Shown: positions 25,275-33,579 of the stretch, piece after piece
Position numbering within the stretch: position 1 is the stretch's first letter
How the letters are laid out: every line of letters starts with the position of its first letter
Assembly: GCA_944384405.1 (NCBI GenBank)
Contig: CALWTH010000048.1
Location: 1 to 45,879 of the forward strand
From: an uncultured Clostridia bacterium
GTDB lineage: Bacteria > Bacillota > Clostridia > Christensenellales > UBA1242
DNA length: 45,879 nt
Reading direction: 5' to 3'
Notes under the pieces: generated by a model
Told to the model about the DNA's origin: nothing
Database searches by the model: none
Seen by the model: the letters and a program-made list of their open reading frames with translations, nothing else
Position numbers and translations under genes: made by a program

Positions 25275-26780
25275 ATGAAAATAAATTATAGGCCAATATT
25301 TTATTTTGCAGTTATGTTTGTCTTAGGACTTTTAATGGCAAAATATTTTGTCAATATTTCTATTTTGCACATTATTTTTGTCGCAATTATTTTTTTATTT
25401 TTATTTTTTATTTGTTTTAAATTTAAATATTTTAAACGTTTAACAATTTTGTGTCTTGCATTTTTAATTGGTGTGTTTTATTTTATCGGTGGCGCAAATA
25501 TTTTTATGCAAGAAGATATATCAACTTTAGTGTCAGTAACGGGTAGAATAAAGAGTGCTACATATTATCAAAATTATGATTCATATGTTTTAGACGATAT
25601 AACAATTTCAGGTGAAAATAAAAATTTTTGCATAAGCGTTATGGTGTATGGCGAACAGGATATTGAGGTTGGCAGTGTGATAACATTTTCTTCTGACTTA
25701 AAGGCAGTTGACCTTTTCGACGAAGATGATGAATATGCAACATATTACTATAAACTCAACGCACCATATAGGTGCTACATAAATTTTAATGACATAACAA
25801 AAATTGAAAGTGGCTATCTTAAACTTGGCGAATATGTTGTTCAAAGTTTTTATGATTATCTTTTATCTGTGTGTGATCCCGACATGGCGGGTTTTGTTAC
25901 CTGCGTAATTTTTGGCGACAAAACAAATGTCGCACCTGACATTGAAAGTGCATATCTTGAAAGTGGTATGTCGCATCTTTTGGCTGTCAGTGGTATGCAC
26001 ATAGTCATTTTGGTGGCGATAATAACTTATTTTTTAAACAAACTCAAAACAAAAAAATGGGTTAACTTTTTGATTGTTTTCTTTCCACTGATGTTCTTTG
26101 TTTACTTGTGTGACTTTGCGCCGAGTGTTGTCAGGGCGTTCGTTATGAGTTTGGTATTTTCTTTTGGTGCTGTAGTTGGTAAAAAGTATGATAGGCTTAA
26201 CAGTTTGGCAATTTGTGCCCTTATCATACTTTGTGTCAAACCTATGTATGTATTCGACTATGGCTTTTTACTCAGTTTTTTGTGTATATTTTGTATATTC
26301 ACCTTGACAAAACCTTGCACAAAGATGTTCAGAAAAATTGGAGCAAAAAGTTTGTCACCAGCACTTGGGCTTACATTTTCGGTTCAACTTGGACTTTTGC
26401 CTGTGCTAATGACTATTTCTTCTAGTTTTAACTTCCTGTCATTAATAATCAATCTTCTTTGTGTTCCGATTTTTGAATTTGCCTTTGTGCTAACGCTTGT
26501 TGTCGTACCTCTTTGTATGCTTTTGCCATTTTTATCTTTTTTGTTCACATTTGTTCAGTTTATATACTTTTGCGTTTCACAACTTGCAGTGTGGACAAGT
26601 TCGCTTTCTTGGGCGTATATACCACTTATAAGCTTTGGAGATATTTTTGCAATATCGTCATACACTGCAATATTTTGTGCATCGGGGTATGTAAAATCAA
26701 ACATTAAAGCAAAAACTACTTATGTATGCATGGCTACACTTTTTGGTGTTATTATGGGTGGAGCCATGCTGTTAATTTGA
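25275..26780 (+). CDS. comEC: ComEC/Rec2-family competence membrane protein, short form
   Basis: This is the DNA-uptake channel protein, 501 residues. Two or three N-terminal helices are followed by a soluble DUF4131-like OB region (about 75-185, LVSVTGRIKSATYYQNYDSYVL...). The competence domain then shows HLLAVSGMHIVILVAII, FAPSVVRAFVMSLVFSFGAVVGKK and many helices. It ends in a membrane segment (LFGVIMGGAMLLI) without the C-terminal metallo-beta-lactamase domain common in the family (usual length 700-800). No ribosome site is seen. A TTTAAT/TATTAT -10 lies within about 12 bases of the ATG. Adjacency to holA matches the usual order. Confidence 0.87.
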   Translation: MKINYRPIFYFAVMFVLGLLMAKYFVNISILHIIFVAIIFLFLFFICFKFKYFKRLTILCLAFLIGVFYFIGGANIFMQEDISTLVSVTGRIKSATYYQNYDSYVLDDITISGENKNFCISVMVYGEQDIEVGSVITFSSDLKAVDLFDEDDEYATYYYKLNAPYRCYINFNDITKIESGYLKLGEYVVQSFYDYLLSVCDPDMAGFVTCVIFGDKTNVAPDIESAYLESGMSHLLAVSGMHIVILVAIITYFLNKLKTKKWVNFLIVFFPLMFFVYLCDFAPSVVRAFVMSLVFSFGAVVGKKYDRLNSLAICALIILCVKPMYVFDYGFLLSFLCIFCIFTLTKPCTKMFRKIGAKSLSPALGLTFSVQLGLLPVLMTISSSFNFLSLIINLLCVPIFEFAFVLTLVVVPLCMLLPFLSFLFTFVQFIYFCVSQLAVWTSSLSWAYIPLISFGDIFAISSYTAIFCASGYVKSNIKAKTTYVCMATLFGVIMGGAMLLI

Positions 26781-26809
26781 TTGAAAAAAAACTTTGCTCA
26801 TGGTATTAT
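26781..26809 (+). promoter_or_regulatory. holA promoter placing the start of transcription at the ATG
   Basis: TTGAAA (26781-26786), exactly 17 bases, TATTAT (26804-26809), extended by TGG. ATG 26817 lies 7 bases after the -10, so the transcript should be leaderless. Confidence 0.8.
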
Positions 26810-26816
26810 ATATTAA

Positions 26817-27758
26817 ATGATATATTCACAATTTATTAAACAAGATATATTGAAAAACAATTACATTTTAAAGGGCGATGGGTATCTAGCAAAAAGATGT
26901 ATTGATTTTTTCTGTGAAAAACTCGGTATAAAACAATTTGATATTTCCAAATTTGACGATGAGAATTTTGATTCAAACGCCATTGTTTCGGCGTGTGAAC
27001 AACTTTCTTTTTTTGCTCAAAAACGGCTTGTTATTGTTAAAGATATTCAAAAACTTACAGAAAAAGACAAAAAAACATTTTCAAATTATATAAAAAATTC
27101 AAATCCGCTCTGCACATTACTTTTTGTCGATACTGCTTCAAGTGGAATTTTCGATTTCACATTTTGTGATACTGTTGAATTAAAACTTTCAGACAGCGAA
27201 ATGGTAAATTTTGTTTCAAACAAGGCAAATAGTCTTGGTGCCAAGTTTGATAGTGATGCAATTTCAACGCTGATTTTATATTCTAACCGCGACATGACAA
27301 AACTTGATGTCGAAATTCAAAAACTTTGTGACTATTCTAGCGACAAAAATGTTGTGACAAAAGATGATGTAATCGAACTTGTTCATGCAGATGAAGAGAT
27401 AGGGGTGTTTGACTTGACGAACGCACTTGGTGAAAAAAATGTTTCAAAGTGTTTGCATATACTTTCAAGAATAATGGGTTCAGTTGAACAAAATAGCAAA
27501 ATATTTCAACTTCTTTCAAGTCAGATGAGAAGAATGTTTTTTATTGCATGTTCAAAAAAAAGTGACAATGAACTTGCAAACATTTTTAAAATAAAGGAGT
27601 TTGCAGTCAAAAGGCTTCGTACTCAGACAGAAAATTTTTCAGTCAAAAAATTAAAAGACATTGTGTATGAACTTGAAGATGTTGAATATATGTTAAAAAA
27701 TGCTATGTTTAGTCAAGAAAACGCACTGTATTATTTGGTAACTTTCATAACAAATTAA
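26817..27758 (+). CDS. holA: DNA polymerase III delta subunit
   Basis: HolA is the clamp-opening subunit of the clamp loader that works with DnaX and delta-prime. It has 313 residues. Family features are NNYILKGDGYLAKRCIDFF, SFFAQKRLVIVKDIQKLTEKDKKTF, LLFVDTASSG, the arginine-rich segment SNRDMTKLDVEIQKLCDYS and the C-terminal collar region SKIFQLLSSQMRRMFFIACSKK...AVKRLRTQTENFS. There is no Walker A motif, as expected. The predicted transcript begins at the ATG. ogt follows 3 bases after the stop. Confidence 0.92.
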   Translation: MIYSQFIKQDILKNNYILKGDGYLAKRCIDFFCEKLGIKQFDISKFDDENFDSNAIVSACEQLSFFAQKRLVIVKDIQKLTEKDKKTFSNYIKNSNPLCTLLFVDTASSGIFDFTFCDTVELKLSDSEMVNFVSNKANSLGAKFDSDAISTLILYSNRDMTKLDVEIQKLCDYSSDKNVVTKDDVIELVHADEEIGVFDLTNALGEKNVSKCLHILSRIMGSVEQNSKIFQLLSSQMRRMFFIACSKKSDNELANIFKIKEFAVKRLRTQTENFSVKKLKDIVYELEDVEYMLKNAMFSQENALYYLVTFITN

Positions 27759-27761
27759 AAT

Positions 27762-28235
27762 ATGTTTTATTCAGTATATTTTTCAAAACTTGGGAAAATC
27801 TATATGCTCAGTGACGGCAAAAATCTTGTTGCCACTTTTTTCGAAAATCAAAAAAACGCAAAAAATTTGAAAAATTGTCAACAAAAAGATGAATTGCCTA
27901 TATTTATCCAAACAAAACAATGGTATGACGACTATTTTAACAAAAAAAATCCAAAAACAAACAACATTCCGCTTGTCTTAGACAAAAGTGCTTTTCGTCA
28001 AAGTGTCTATGATATTTTAAAAAATGTGCCATTTGGTAAAACAATTACATATGGCGAAATAGCCAAAAAAATTGATGCAAAAATGTCAGCACAGGCTGTG
28101 GGTATGGCACTTGCAAATAACAATTATATTATAATCATTCCGTGTCATAGAGTTATTGCAAAGTCCGGAAAACTTAATGGCTATGCTGGTGGAGTAGATA
28201 AAAAGAAGTGGTTAATTGAATTTGAAAAAGAGTAA
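27762..28235 (+). CDS. ogt: Methylated-DNA--protein-cysteine methyltransferase
   Basis: This is a suicide repair protein for O6-alkylguanine, 157 residues. The short N-terminal domain is poorly conserved. The C-terminal domain has FRQSVYDILKNVPFGKTITYGEIAKKI, the DNA-recognition helix AQAVGMALANNN and the acceptor Cys128 in IIPCHRVI, then GYAGGVDKKKWLIEFE. It has no clear ribosome site and starts 3 bases after holA, so it probably depends on coupling. Confidence 0.94.
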   Translation: MFYSVYFSKLGKIYMLSDGKNLVATFFENQKNAKNLKNCQQKDELPIFIQTKQWYDDYFNKKNPKTNNIPLVLDKSAFRQSVYDILKNVPFGKTITYGEIAKKIDAKMSAQAVGMALANNNYIIIIPCHRVIAKSGKLNGYAGGVDKKKWLIEFEKE

Positions 28236-28245
28236 AGTTTTGCTC

Positions 28246-28274
28246 TTGCTTGGAGCATGAAATTGTGATACAAT
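28246..28274 (+). promoter_or_regulatory. Promoter of the 28294 gene
   Basis: TTGCTT (28246-28251), 17 bases, TACAAT (28269-28274). It is followed by ACGGAGG and ATG 28294. Confidence 0.75.
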
Positions 28275-28293
28275 AATGGTAACGGAGGTCACT

Positions 28294-28902
28294 ATGGAAC
28301 TTAAGGCAATATTAAAAAAAGAAAGGCAAAGGCTAAGACGCTGTGAAAGTCTTCTTAAAAACGCCAAAGTGATGTACTGGAAAAAAGGTGCAGACTTTAG
28401 GACAATAAATCTATATGATGAAAAAAATAGTGACATAATTGCAAGAATAGAAGTAAGACACAAAATCAGACAAATAAACAAGGCGATAAATCATGTTTTG
28501 GTTGAGCACTTAAAAAGTCAAAATATTGAAGTTGAGCCTTATATGAAAAATTATTGGAATGACATAGTTGAAACTTTTGCAACGCTTCATAACACATACA
28601 AAACAGAAACGTCATTTCAAAAAGCGTTTTTATATGACAAGCAGTCACATCTATATCGAAGATTTCAAGATTGCATATCGCTTGACAGTATGAAAAATTA
28701 TTTGTCTTATCTTAAAATTTATTTGCAAAATCTTGAAAAAATGGGGCATAAACAAGCAATTTCAAAGACAAAGGAATTATTTGAAAAATATCCTAATGTT
28801 CGCGTGAAATATGTTGAACCAGCACTTCCTTTAAACTGGGCAGATATCTACGAACAAATTCAGTTTTTGAAAAGTAAAGATAGCGAAGAAAATCAGTTAT
28901 GA
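28294..28902 (+). CDS. Hypothetical helical protein, 202 residues
   Basis: The start is ATG 28294, with ACGGAGG 5-11 bases upstream; an in-frame ATG at 28276 lies at the expected transcription start and is rejected. It is soluble, basic and almost all helical (ELKAILKKERQRLRRCESLLKNAKVMYWKKGADFRTINLYDE, then TLHNTYKTETSFQKAFLYDKQSHLYRRFQD). No known motif. A small stem, AATCAGTT/AACTGATT (28891-28910), has the TGA stop in its loop but no T-run. A true terminator follows at 28953. Confidence 0.72.
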   Translation: MELKAILKKERQRLRRCESLLKNAKVMYWKKGADFRTINLYDEKNSDIIARIEVRHKIRQINKAINHVLVEHLKSQNIEVEPYMKNYWNDIVETFATLHNTYKTETSFQKAFLYDKQSHLYRRFQDCISLDSMKNYLSYLKIYLQNLEKMGHKQAISKTKELFEKYPNVRVKYVEPALPLNWADIYEQIQFLKSKDSEENQL

Positions 28903-28952
28903 AACTGATTGGCATATGTTGTTAGAATATTTAGAAGCGGTAAATTAGAGAA

Positions 28953-28990
28953 AAAAATACTCGTAAAATTTTGTATTTACGAGTATTTTT
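28953..28990. terminator. Bidirectional terminator between the 28294 gene and glyS
   Basis: A 15-bp stem: 28953-28967 with 28976-28990 (core ATACTCGTAAA), loop ATTTTGTA. It has a T-rich tail to the right and A-rich sequence to the left. The same stem recurs at 40523. Confidence 0.92.
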
Positions 28991-29003
28991 ATATATTTTT
29001 TTT

Positions 29004-30398
29004 TTAATATTGACATTTATCCAAAATATAGTCTTTGACTTCTTCGACTTTAAGCGTTATTTGCTTCATTGTGTCACGGTCACGAATTGTCACTGTTCCG
29101 TTTGCAAGTGTTTCATCGTCAACTGTGATTGCAAATGGCGTGCCGATTTCATCTTCACGGCGATAGCGTTTGCCTATGCTTCCGCTTTCATCATAATCAC
29201 ACATAAAGTATTTTGAAAGCATTTTGTGAATTTCATGCGCTTTTTCTGAATGAGTTTTTTTCATAAGAGGCAACACACAAGCCTTGTATGGTGCAAGCAC
29301 AGGGGATAGGGCAAGCACAACACGAGTTTCGCCATCGTCCAACTTTTCTTCACGGTAGGCGTTGCAAAGTACTGCAAGCATAAGTCTGTCACAACCGATT
29401 GAATATTCAACAACATAAGGAATATATTTTTCATTTGTCACTGGGTCTAAATATTGCATACTCTTTCCAGAATATTGTTGGTGACGGCTAAGGTCGTAGT
29501 TTGTACGATTGTGCACGCCGTTTAGTTCACTGTATCCAAATGGGAATAAATATTGAATATCACAAGCATTTTTTGCATAGTGTGCAAGTTTGTCATGGTC
29601 TTTGAATCTAAGTTTGTTTGCGTCAATTCCTATTGAAACGAGATAGTCCCATGCTTTTTGCTTGTACTCTTTATAAAATTTGTCATCATCACACTCTTTG
29701 CAAAAAAGTTGATGTTCCATTTGTTCAAACTCGATTGTTCTAAATATGAAATTTCCTGGGGTGATTTCATTTCTGAAAGCCTTGCCTATTTGTGCAATTC
29801 CAAAAGGAACTTTTGCACGCATTGAGCGTTGCACATTTAGAAAGTTTACAAACTCGCCTTGTGCTGTTTCTGGGCGAAGATAGATTTTGTCTGTATCATC
29901 TTCTGTTACGCCACGTCTTGTTTCAAACATGAGTTTAAATTGTCTTATTGGGGTGAAGTTGTGTTTACCACAATTAGGGCAGGCAATTTTGTGTTCTTCA
30001 ATGAACGCTTCCATTTCTTCATTTGTCATCTTGTCAGGAATGACGCCTTCAATGTGGTGGTGAGCGCAATAGTTTTCAATAAGGTTATCTGCTCTGTGTC
30101 TTGTCTTACATTCGCGACAGTCCATTTTTGGATCAGAAAACGATGTTGTGTGTCCGCTTGCTTCCCAAACTCGTGGGTTCATAAGAATTGCAGCGTCAAC
30201 GCCAAAGGAGTTATCGCTTTCTTGAACGAAGCGTTTCCACCAAGTTTTTTTTATGTTGTTTTTTATTTCAACACCAACAGGACCATAGTCCCATGTGTTG
30301 CCCATTCCGCCATAGATTTCACTTCCTTGAAATATTATTCCTCTGTTTTTGCAAAGGGCAACAAGTTTGTCCATGGTAAGTAAAGTTATATCTTCCAT
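29004..30398 (-). CDS. glyS: Glycyl-tRNA synthetase (alpha2 type)
   Basis: This class II synthetase has 464 residues, the single-chain alpha2 form rather than the GlyQ/GlyS tetramer. Motifs are FQGSEIYGGMGNTWDYGPVGVEIKNNIKKTWW, MNPRVWEASGHTTSFSDPMDC-like, a Cys-rich insert (CRECKTRHRADNLIE, CPNCG), motif 2 LRPETAQGEFVNFLNVQRSMRAKVPFGIAQIGKAFRNEITPGNFIFRTIEFEQMEHQLF and motif 3 in EYSIGCDRLMLAVL. The C-terminal anticodon-binding domain is LSPVLAPYKACVLPL. GGAG precedes the ATG. It is downstream of the DHH gene (15-base gap) in one operon. Confidence 0.95.
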   Translation of the reverse strand: MEDITLLTMDKLVALCKNRGIIFQGSEIYGGMGNTWDYGPVGVEIKNNIKKTWWKRFVQESDNSFGVDAAILMNPRVWEASGHTTSFSDPKMDCRECKTRHRADNLIENYCAHHHIEGVIPDKMTNEEMEAFIEEHKIACPNCGKHNFTPIRQFKLMFETRRGVTEDDTDKIYLRPETAQGEFVNFLNVQRSMRAKVPFGIAQIGKAFRNEITPGNFIFRTIEFEQMEHQLFCKECDDDKFYKEYKQKAWDYLVSIGIDANKLRFKDHDKLAHYAKNACDIQYLFPFGYSELNGVHNRTNYDLSRHQQYSGKSMQYLDPVTNEKYIPYVVEYSIGCDRLMLAVLCNAYREEKLDDGETRVVLALSPVLAPYKACVLPLMKKTHSEKAHEIHKMLSKYFMCDYDESGSIGKRYRREDEIGTPFAITVDDETLANGTVTIRDRDTMKQITLKVEEVKDYILDKCQY

Positions 30399-30413
30399 AA
30401 TTTCTCCTAAAAT

Positions 30414-31472
30414 TTATTGTTTTTCTTGATCAGATTTACCGCTAACATCACTATTGTCAAAAAGTGCTTCTTTTTCAATAACAGGGTGTTTGTCGAGTTC
30501 TTCGCGGCAAAGTGGCAAAAGTTTTTCTTTCATATCCGTCAATAGCCCTTCATAGTGAAATGCTGCGACTTGGTCATGTCCGCCACCGCCCATGGCAACA
30601 GCGATTTCGCTTACCGAAACGTCGCCTTTTGAGCGTAAACTTACTTGATATGAATTGTCTTCTTGCTTTATTGCAAGAATTGCAATGTCAACACCTTTAA
30701 TCTCTGTGCCGTGGTTGACTATACCATAGGTGTCTTCAACAGTTGCCTCACAGTCTGATATATCTTGTTTCGTGAGTTTCATAAATGCAATTCTGTCACC
30801 AGCATAAAAAGTCAAAGAGTCAAGTGCTTGTTTTAAAAGATATGCCTTGCTTTTGGTGTTGTTTTTGAAAAAGTGTTCATTAAGTGCGTCTAAACTGATT
30901 TTTCTTTGCACCATTTCTGTTATTATTTTGTGAGTGTTTACAGTTATTGTGCCTTGCGTTAAGTTGTTTGTGTCGGTGATTATTCCGCTGTAAACAAGTT
31001 TGCAAACTTCGTCACTTATTTGCAAATTATATATTTTTGCAATTCTGTAAAGTGCTTCGCAAGTTGACGATGTGACAAAAACCAAATTATTATCTGCAAA
31101 TTTCTCATTTGTGACATGGTGGTCAATGTTGATATTATTTTTTGTGTTTTTGAAAAGTTCGGCATATTTACCAAGTCTTGAAAGCGAAGAGCAGTCAACA
31201 CTTATTGCTAAATCATAATTTTCTTCGTGTCTTGTATTTAGTTCTGCACCTTGAATTATGGCACCATTTATTTCGCTTATATCCTCTGCATCAACGTCGA
31301 CAAATAGGTCAATTAGTTTTGGCGAATTTTCATCTGTAAAGTTTTGTTTTATAAGTTTTTTCAGTGCCACCATTGAAGCAAGGGCATCGGCGTCAGGAAT
31401 GGTGTGGCACATAATGGCGATACTTTTGCTGTTTTTTATGTCTTTAATACATTTTTCCAGCGAGTGTACCAT
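30414..31472 (-). CDS. nrnA: DHH/DHHA1 phosphoesterase (NrnA-like)
   Basis: These enzymes degrade nano-RNA or cyclic dinucleotide intermediates (NrnA/GdpP/DhhP group). The protein has 352 residues from ATG 31472, with AAGGAG 10 bases upstream; the longer start at 31502 falls in the leader. Manganese motifs in order are MCHTIPDADALASM, FVDVD, ISVDCSSLSRLG, INIDHHVTNEKF and TDTNNLTQ. The C-terminal DHHA1 motif is AMGGGGHDQVAAF. It has no PAS, GGDEF or membrane domain, so it is the stand-alone type. Exact substrate uncertain. Confidence 0.85.
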   Translation of the reverse strand: MVHSLEKCIKDIKNSKSIAIMCHTIPDADALASMVALKKLIKQNFTDENSPKLIDLFVDVDAEDISEINGAIIQGAELNTRHEENYDLAISVDCSSLSRLGKYAELFKNTKNNINIDHHVTNEKFADNNLVFVTSSTCEALYRIAKIYNLQISDEVCKLVYSGIITDTNNLTQGTITVNTHKIITEMVQRKISLDALNEHFFKNNTKSKAYLLKQALDSLTFYAGDRIAFMKLTKQDISDCEATVEDTYGIVNHGTEIKGVDIAILAIKQEDNSYQVSLRSKGDVSVSEIAVAMGGGGHDQVAAFHYEGLLTDMKEKLLPLCREELDKHPVIEKEALFDNSDVSGKSDQEKQ

Positions 31473-31507
31473 GCAATTTTTTCTCCTTTTTATTTTAAAC
31501 AATGGCT

Positions 31508-31536
31508 AATATATCACAATTTCATGTGTATGTCAA
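31508..31536 (-). promoter_or_regulatory. Promoter of the nrnA-like/glyS operon
   Basis: On the minus strand, TTGACA (31536-31531), 17 bases, TATATT (31513-31508). Confidence 0.8.
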
Positions 31537-31584
31537 ATCATGCTATGTGTTCAAATCAGATGAAAATTACTAACAATATCATAG

Positions 31585-31613
31585 TTGCAAATCATTTTTT
31601 TTTATGATATAAT
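31585..31613 (+). promoter_or_regulatory. Promoter of the ABC-F gene
   Basis: TTGCAA (31585-31590), 17 bases, perfect TATAAT (31608-31613), then a leader of about 35 bases with AAGGAG before ATG 31655. It is back to back with the minus-strand promoter at 31508. Confidence 0.83.
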
Positions 31614-31654
31614 TCCCTAGTTTGTTATTAAAACTTTATATATAAGGAGAAAAA

Positions 31655-33232
31655 ATGCTACAAGTAAGCAATGTTACGTTGCAATTTGGTGGCAGGGTGC
31701 TTTTTAAAGATGTCAATTTAAAATTCACAAAAGGCAACTGCTATGGAATTATTGGTGCAAATGGTGCGGGTAAGTCAACTTTTTTGAAAATACTTACAGG
31801 GGAACTTGAACCAAACAAGGGCGAAGTTTTGCGCGACGAAAAAGAGCGTATGAGTGTTCTTATGCAAAACCAAAACGCCTACGATGACCACACAGTGCTT
31901 GAAACTGTGCTACTTGGACACAAAAGGCTTATGGAGATTGCAAAGCAAAAAGAAGAACTTTACTCAAAGCCAGACTTTTCTGAGGCTGACGGTATGCTTG
32001 CCGGAGAACTTGAAACAGAGTATGCTGAACTTGGCGGCTGGGAAGCAGATAGTGAGGCAAAAACATTACTTAAGAGCATAGGCATAAGTGAAGATTGTTT
32101 TGATAAAAAGATGAGCGAAATGGATTCAAAACAAAAAGTCAAAGTGCTACTTGCTCAGGCATTGTTTTTGAATCCCGACATACTGATTTTGGACGAGCCA
32201 ACAAATAACCTTGACTTTAAGACAACAAGGTGGCTTGAAGATTATCTTTTGAATTTTGAAAACACTGTCATCATAGTGTCACACAACCGTCACTTTTTAA
32301 ACAAAGTCTGCACGCACATATGCGATGTCGACTATGGTCAAATAAATATGATGCTTGGAAACTATGACTTTTGGTACGAAACAAATCAACTTCTTCAAAA
32401 GCAGGCAAAAGACCAAAACAAAAAGGCAGAACAGAGAGCAAAAGAACTCAAAGACTTCATTGCAAGATTCAGTGCAAACGCTTCAAAAGCAAAGCAGGCA
32501 ACAAGCAGAAAAAAAGAACTTGAAAAACTTACTATTGACGACTTCAAAATTTCATCAAGACGCTATCCATACATTGATTTTCGCTATGAACAAGAGATTG
32601 GCAAAGAGATTTTGATTGTCAAAAACCTAACAAAAAAAGGCTTTTTTGAAAACCTTAGTTTTTCAGTAAGACGCGAAGACAAAATTGTGTTCTTGGCAAA
32701 TAACAGTCTTGCAATAACAAAACTATTTGAAATACTTATGGGCAAAGAGCAGGCAGATAGTGGAACAGTGAATTGGGGAAAGACAATCAAGGTGACATAT
32801 CTACCTCAGGACAATCGAGAGTACTTTGAAGGCAAGAGCGAAAATTTAATAGATTGGCTAAGACAATACTCAAAAGAGCAAAATGAAACATATATTCGTA
32901 GTTGGCTAGGAAGAATGCTGTTTTCTGGCGAAGAGGCGTTAAAACCTGTCAGCGTGCTTTCTGGTGGTGAAAAAGTTAGATGTATGTTTGCAAAAATGAT
33001 GCTTGAAGGTGGAAACTTTATCATTATGGACGAGCCAACAAACCACCTAGACCTTGAATCAATAACTGCATTAAACAAGGGTATGATAAACTTCAAGGGC
33101 TGTATGCTGTTCACCACACACGACCAAGAAATTGTTGAAACTGTTGCAAATAGGGTGATAGACATAGTTGACGAGCACACAATTAGGGATAAGATGGGGA
33201 CTTATGAAGAATATATGAATTCAATGTCATAA
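31655..33232 (+). CDS. ABC-F family ribosome-associated ATPase
   Basis: The protein has 525 residues with two nucleotide-binding domains and no membrane segment; the family acts on the ribosomal E site. Domain 1: Walker A GANGAGKSTFLK, degenerate signature MSEMDSKQKVKVLLAQAL, Walker B ILILDEPTNNLDF, H-loop SHNRHFL. The linker (KDQNKKAEQRAKELKDFIARFSANASKAKQATSRKK) is the ABC-F P-site tether. Domain 2: the Walker A position reads LANNSLAITKLF (about 346-357) and has lost the usual Lys, while the signature LSGGEKVR, IIMDEPTNHLDL and TTHDQE are intact. It resembles the YkpA/YbiT-type housekeeping group more than resistance proteins. Confidence 0.9.
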   Translation: MLQVSNVTLQFGGRVLFKDVNLKFTKGNCYGIIGANGAGKSTFLKILTGELEPNKGEVLRDEKERMSVLMQNQNAYDDHTVLETVLLGHKRLMEIAKQKEELYSKPDFSEADGMLAGELETEYAELGGWEADSEAKTLLKSIGISEDCFDKKMSEMDSKQKVKVLLAQALFLNPDILILDEPTNNLDFKTTRWLEDYLLNFENTVIIVSHNRHFLNKVCTHICDVDYGQINMMLGNYDFWYETNQLLQKQAKDQNKKAEQRAKELKDFIARFSANASKAKQATSRKKELEKLTIDDFKISSRRYPYIDFRYEQEIGKEILIVKNLTKKGFFENLSFSVRREDKIVFLANNSLAITKLFEILMGKEQADSGTVNWGKTIKVTYLPQDNREYFEGKSENLIDWLRQYSKEQNETYIRSWLGRMLFSGEEALKPVSVLSGGEKVRCMFAKMMLEGGNFIIMDEPTNHLDLESITALNKGMINFKGCMLFTTHDQEIVETVANRVIDIVDEHTIRDKMGTYEEYMNSMS

Positions 33233-33256
33233 CATATTAAAAAGTAATTTACCAAA

Positions 33257-33287
33257 AAACTACCTTTTTTAGTAAGGTAGTTTTTTT
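33257..33287. terminator. Bidirectional terminator between the ABC-F and XRE genes
   Basis: AAACTACCTT (33257-33266) pairs with AAGGTAGTTT (33274-33283), with loop TTTTAGT and T/A-runs on both sides. Confidence 0.9.
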
Positions 33288-33480
33288 ATTCAATCAAATC
33301 TTCAAAAGTTATGTTCAAAACCTTTAATATCTTAACAATATTTGAAAGGGTTGGCTCAATTTTGCCACATTCCCATTCGCTTACCCTTTGCTGAGTTGTT
33401 CCAAGTTTTTTTGCAAACTCGCCTTGGCTAAGGTTGTTTAACGTTCTCAACTGTTTAAGATTTTTTGAAAAATTATTCAT
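33286..33480 (-). CDS. Small XRE-family (Cro/CI-type) transcriptional regulator
   Basis: The 64 residues are essentially one helix-turn-helix domain: NFSKNLKQLRTLNNLSQGEFAKKLGTTQQRVSEWECGKIEPTLSNIVKILKVL. It has the LSQxEFAxxLGTTQQxVSxWExGxxxP core and no sensor domain. The ATG lies 12-17 bases from the first of three operator-like palindromes, which suggests that it binds its own upstream region and the rightward promoter at 33515. It is the likely local regulator of the secreted-protein locus to the right. Confidence 0.9.
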   Translation of the reverse strand: MNNFSKNLKQLRTLNNLSQGEFAKKLGTTQQRVSEWECGKIEPTLSNIVKILKVLNITFEDLIE

Positions 33481-33491
33481 ATCTAAATTTT

Positions 33492-33574
33492 TACACTAAA
33501 TTTAATGTATATACTTGACTTACACTAAGAATAGTGTTATAAAACTTGTGTGATACACTAAAATTAGTGTATCA
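33492..33574. promoter_or_regulatory. Three operator-like palindromes (TACACTAA-N2-TTAGTGTA)
   Basis: Op1 is at 33492-33509 (one mismatch), Op2 at 33521-33538 (imperfect right arm) and Op3 at 33551-33574, a perfect 11-bp inverted repeat spaced by AA. Successive TACACTAA half-sites start 29 and 33 bases apart, near three helical turns. Op2 fills the spacer of the rightward promoter and Op3 lies just past its start site. This is the layout expected for binding by the adjacent XRE dimer. Confidence 0.8.
33515..33543 (+). promoter_or_regulatory. Rightward promoter with an operator in its spacer
   Basis: TTGACT (33515-33520), exactly 17 bases, TATAAA (33538-33543). The spacer is Op2. The transcript would run through a long structured leader (about 510 bases) to the secreted-protein gene at 34060. 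Confidence 0.75.
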
Positions 33575-33579
33575 AAGTG

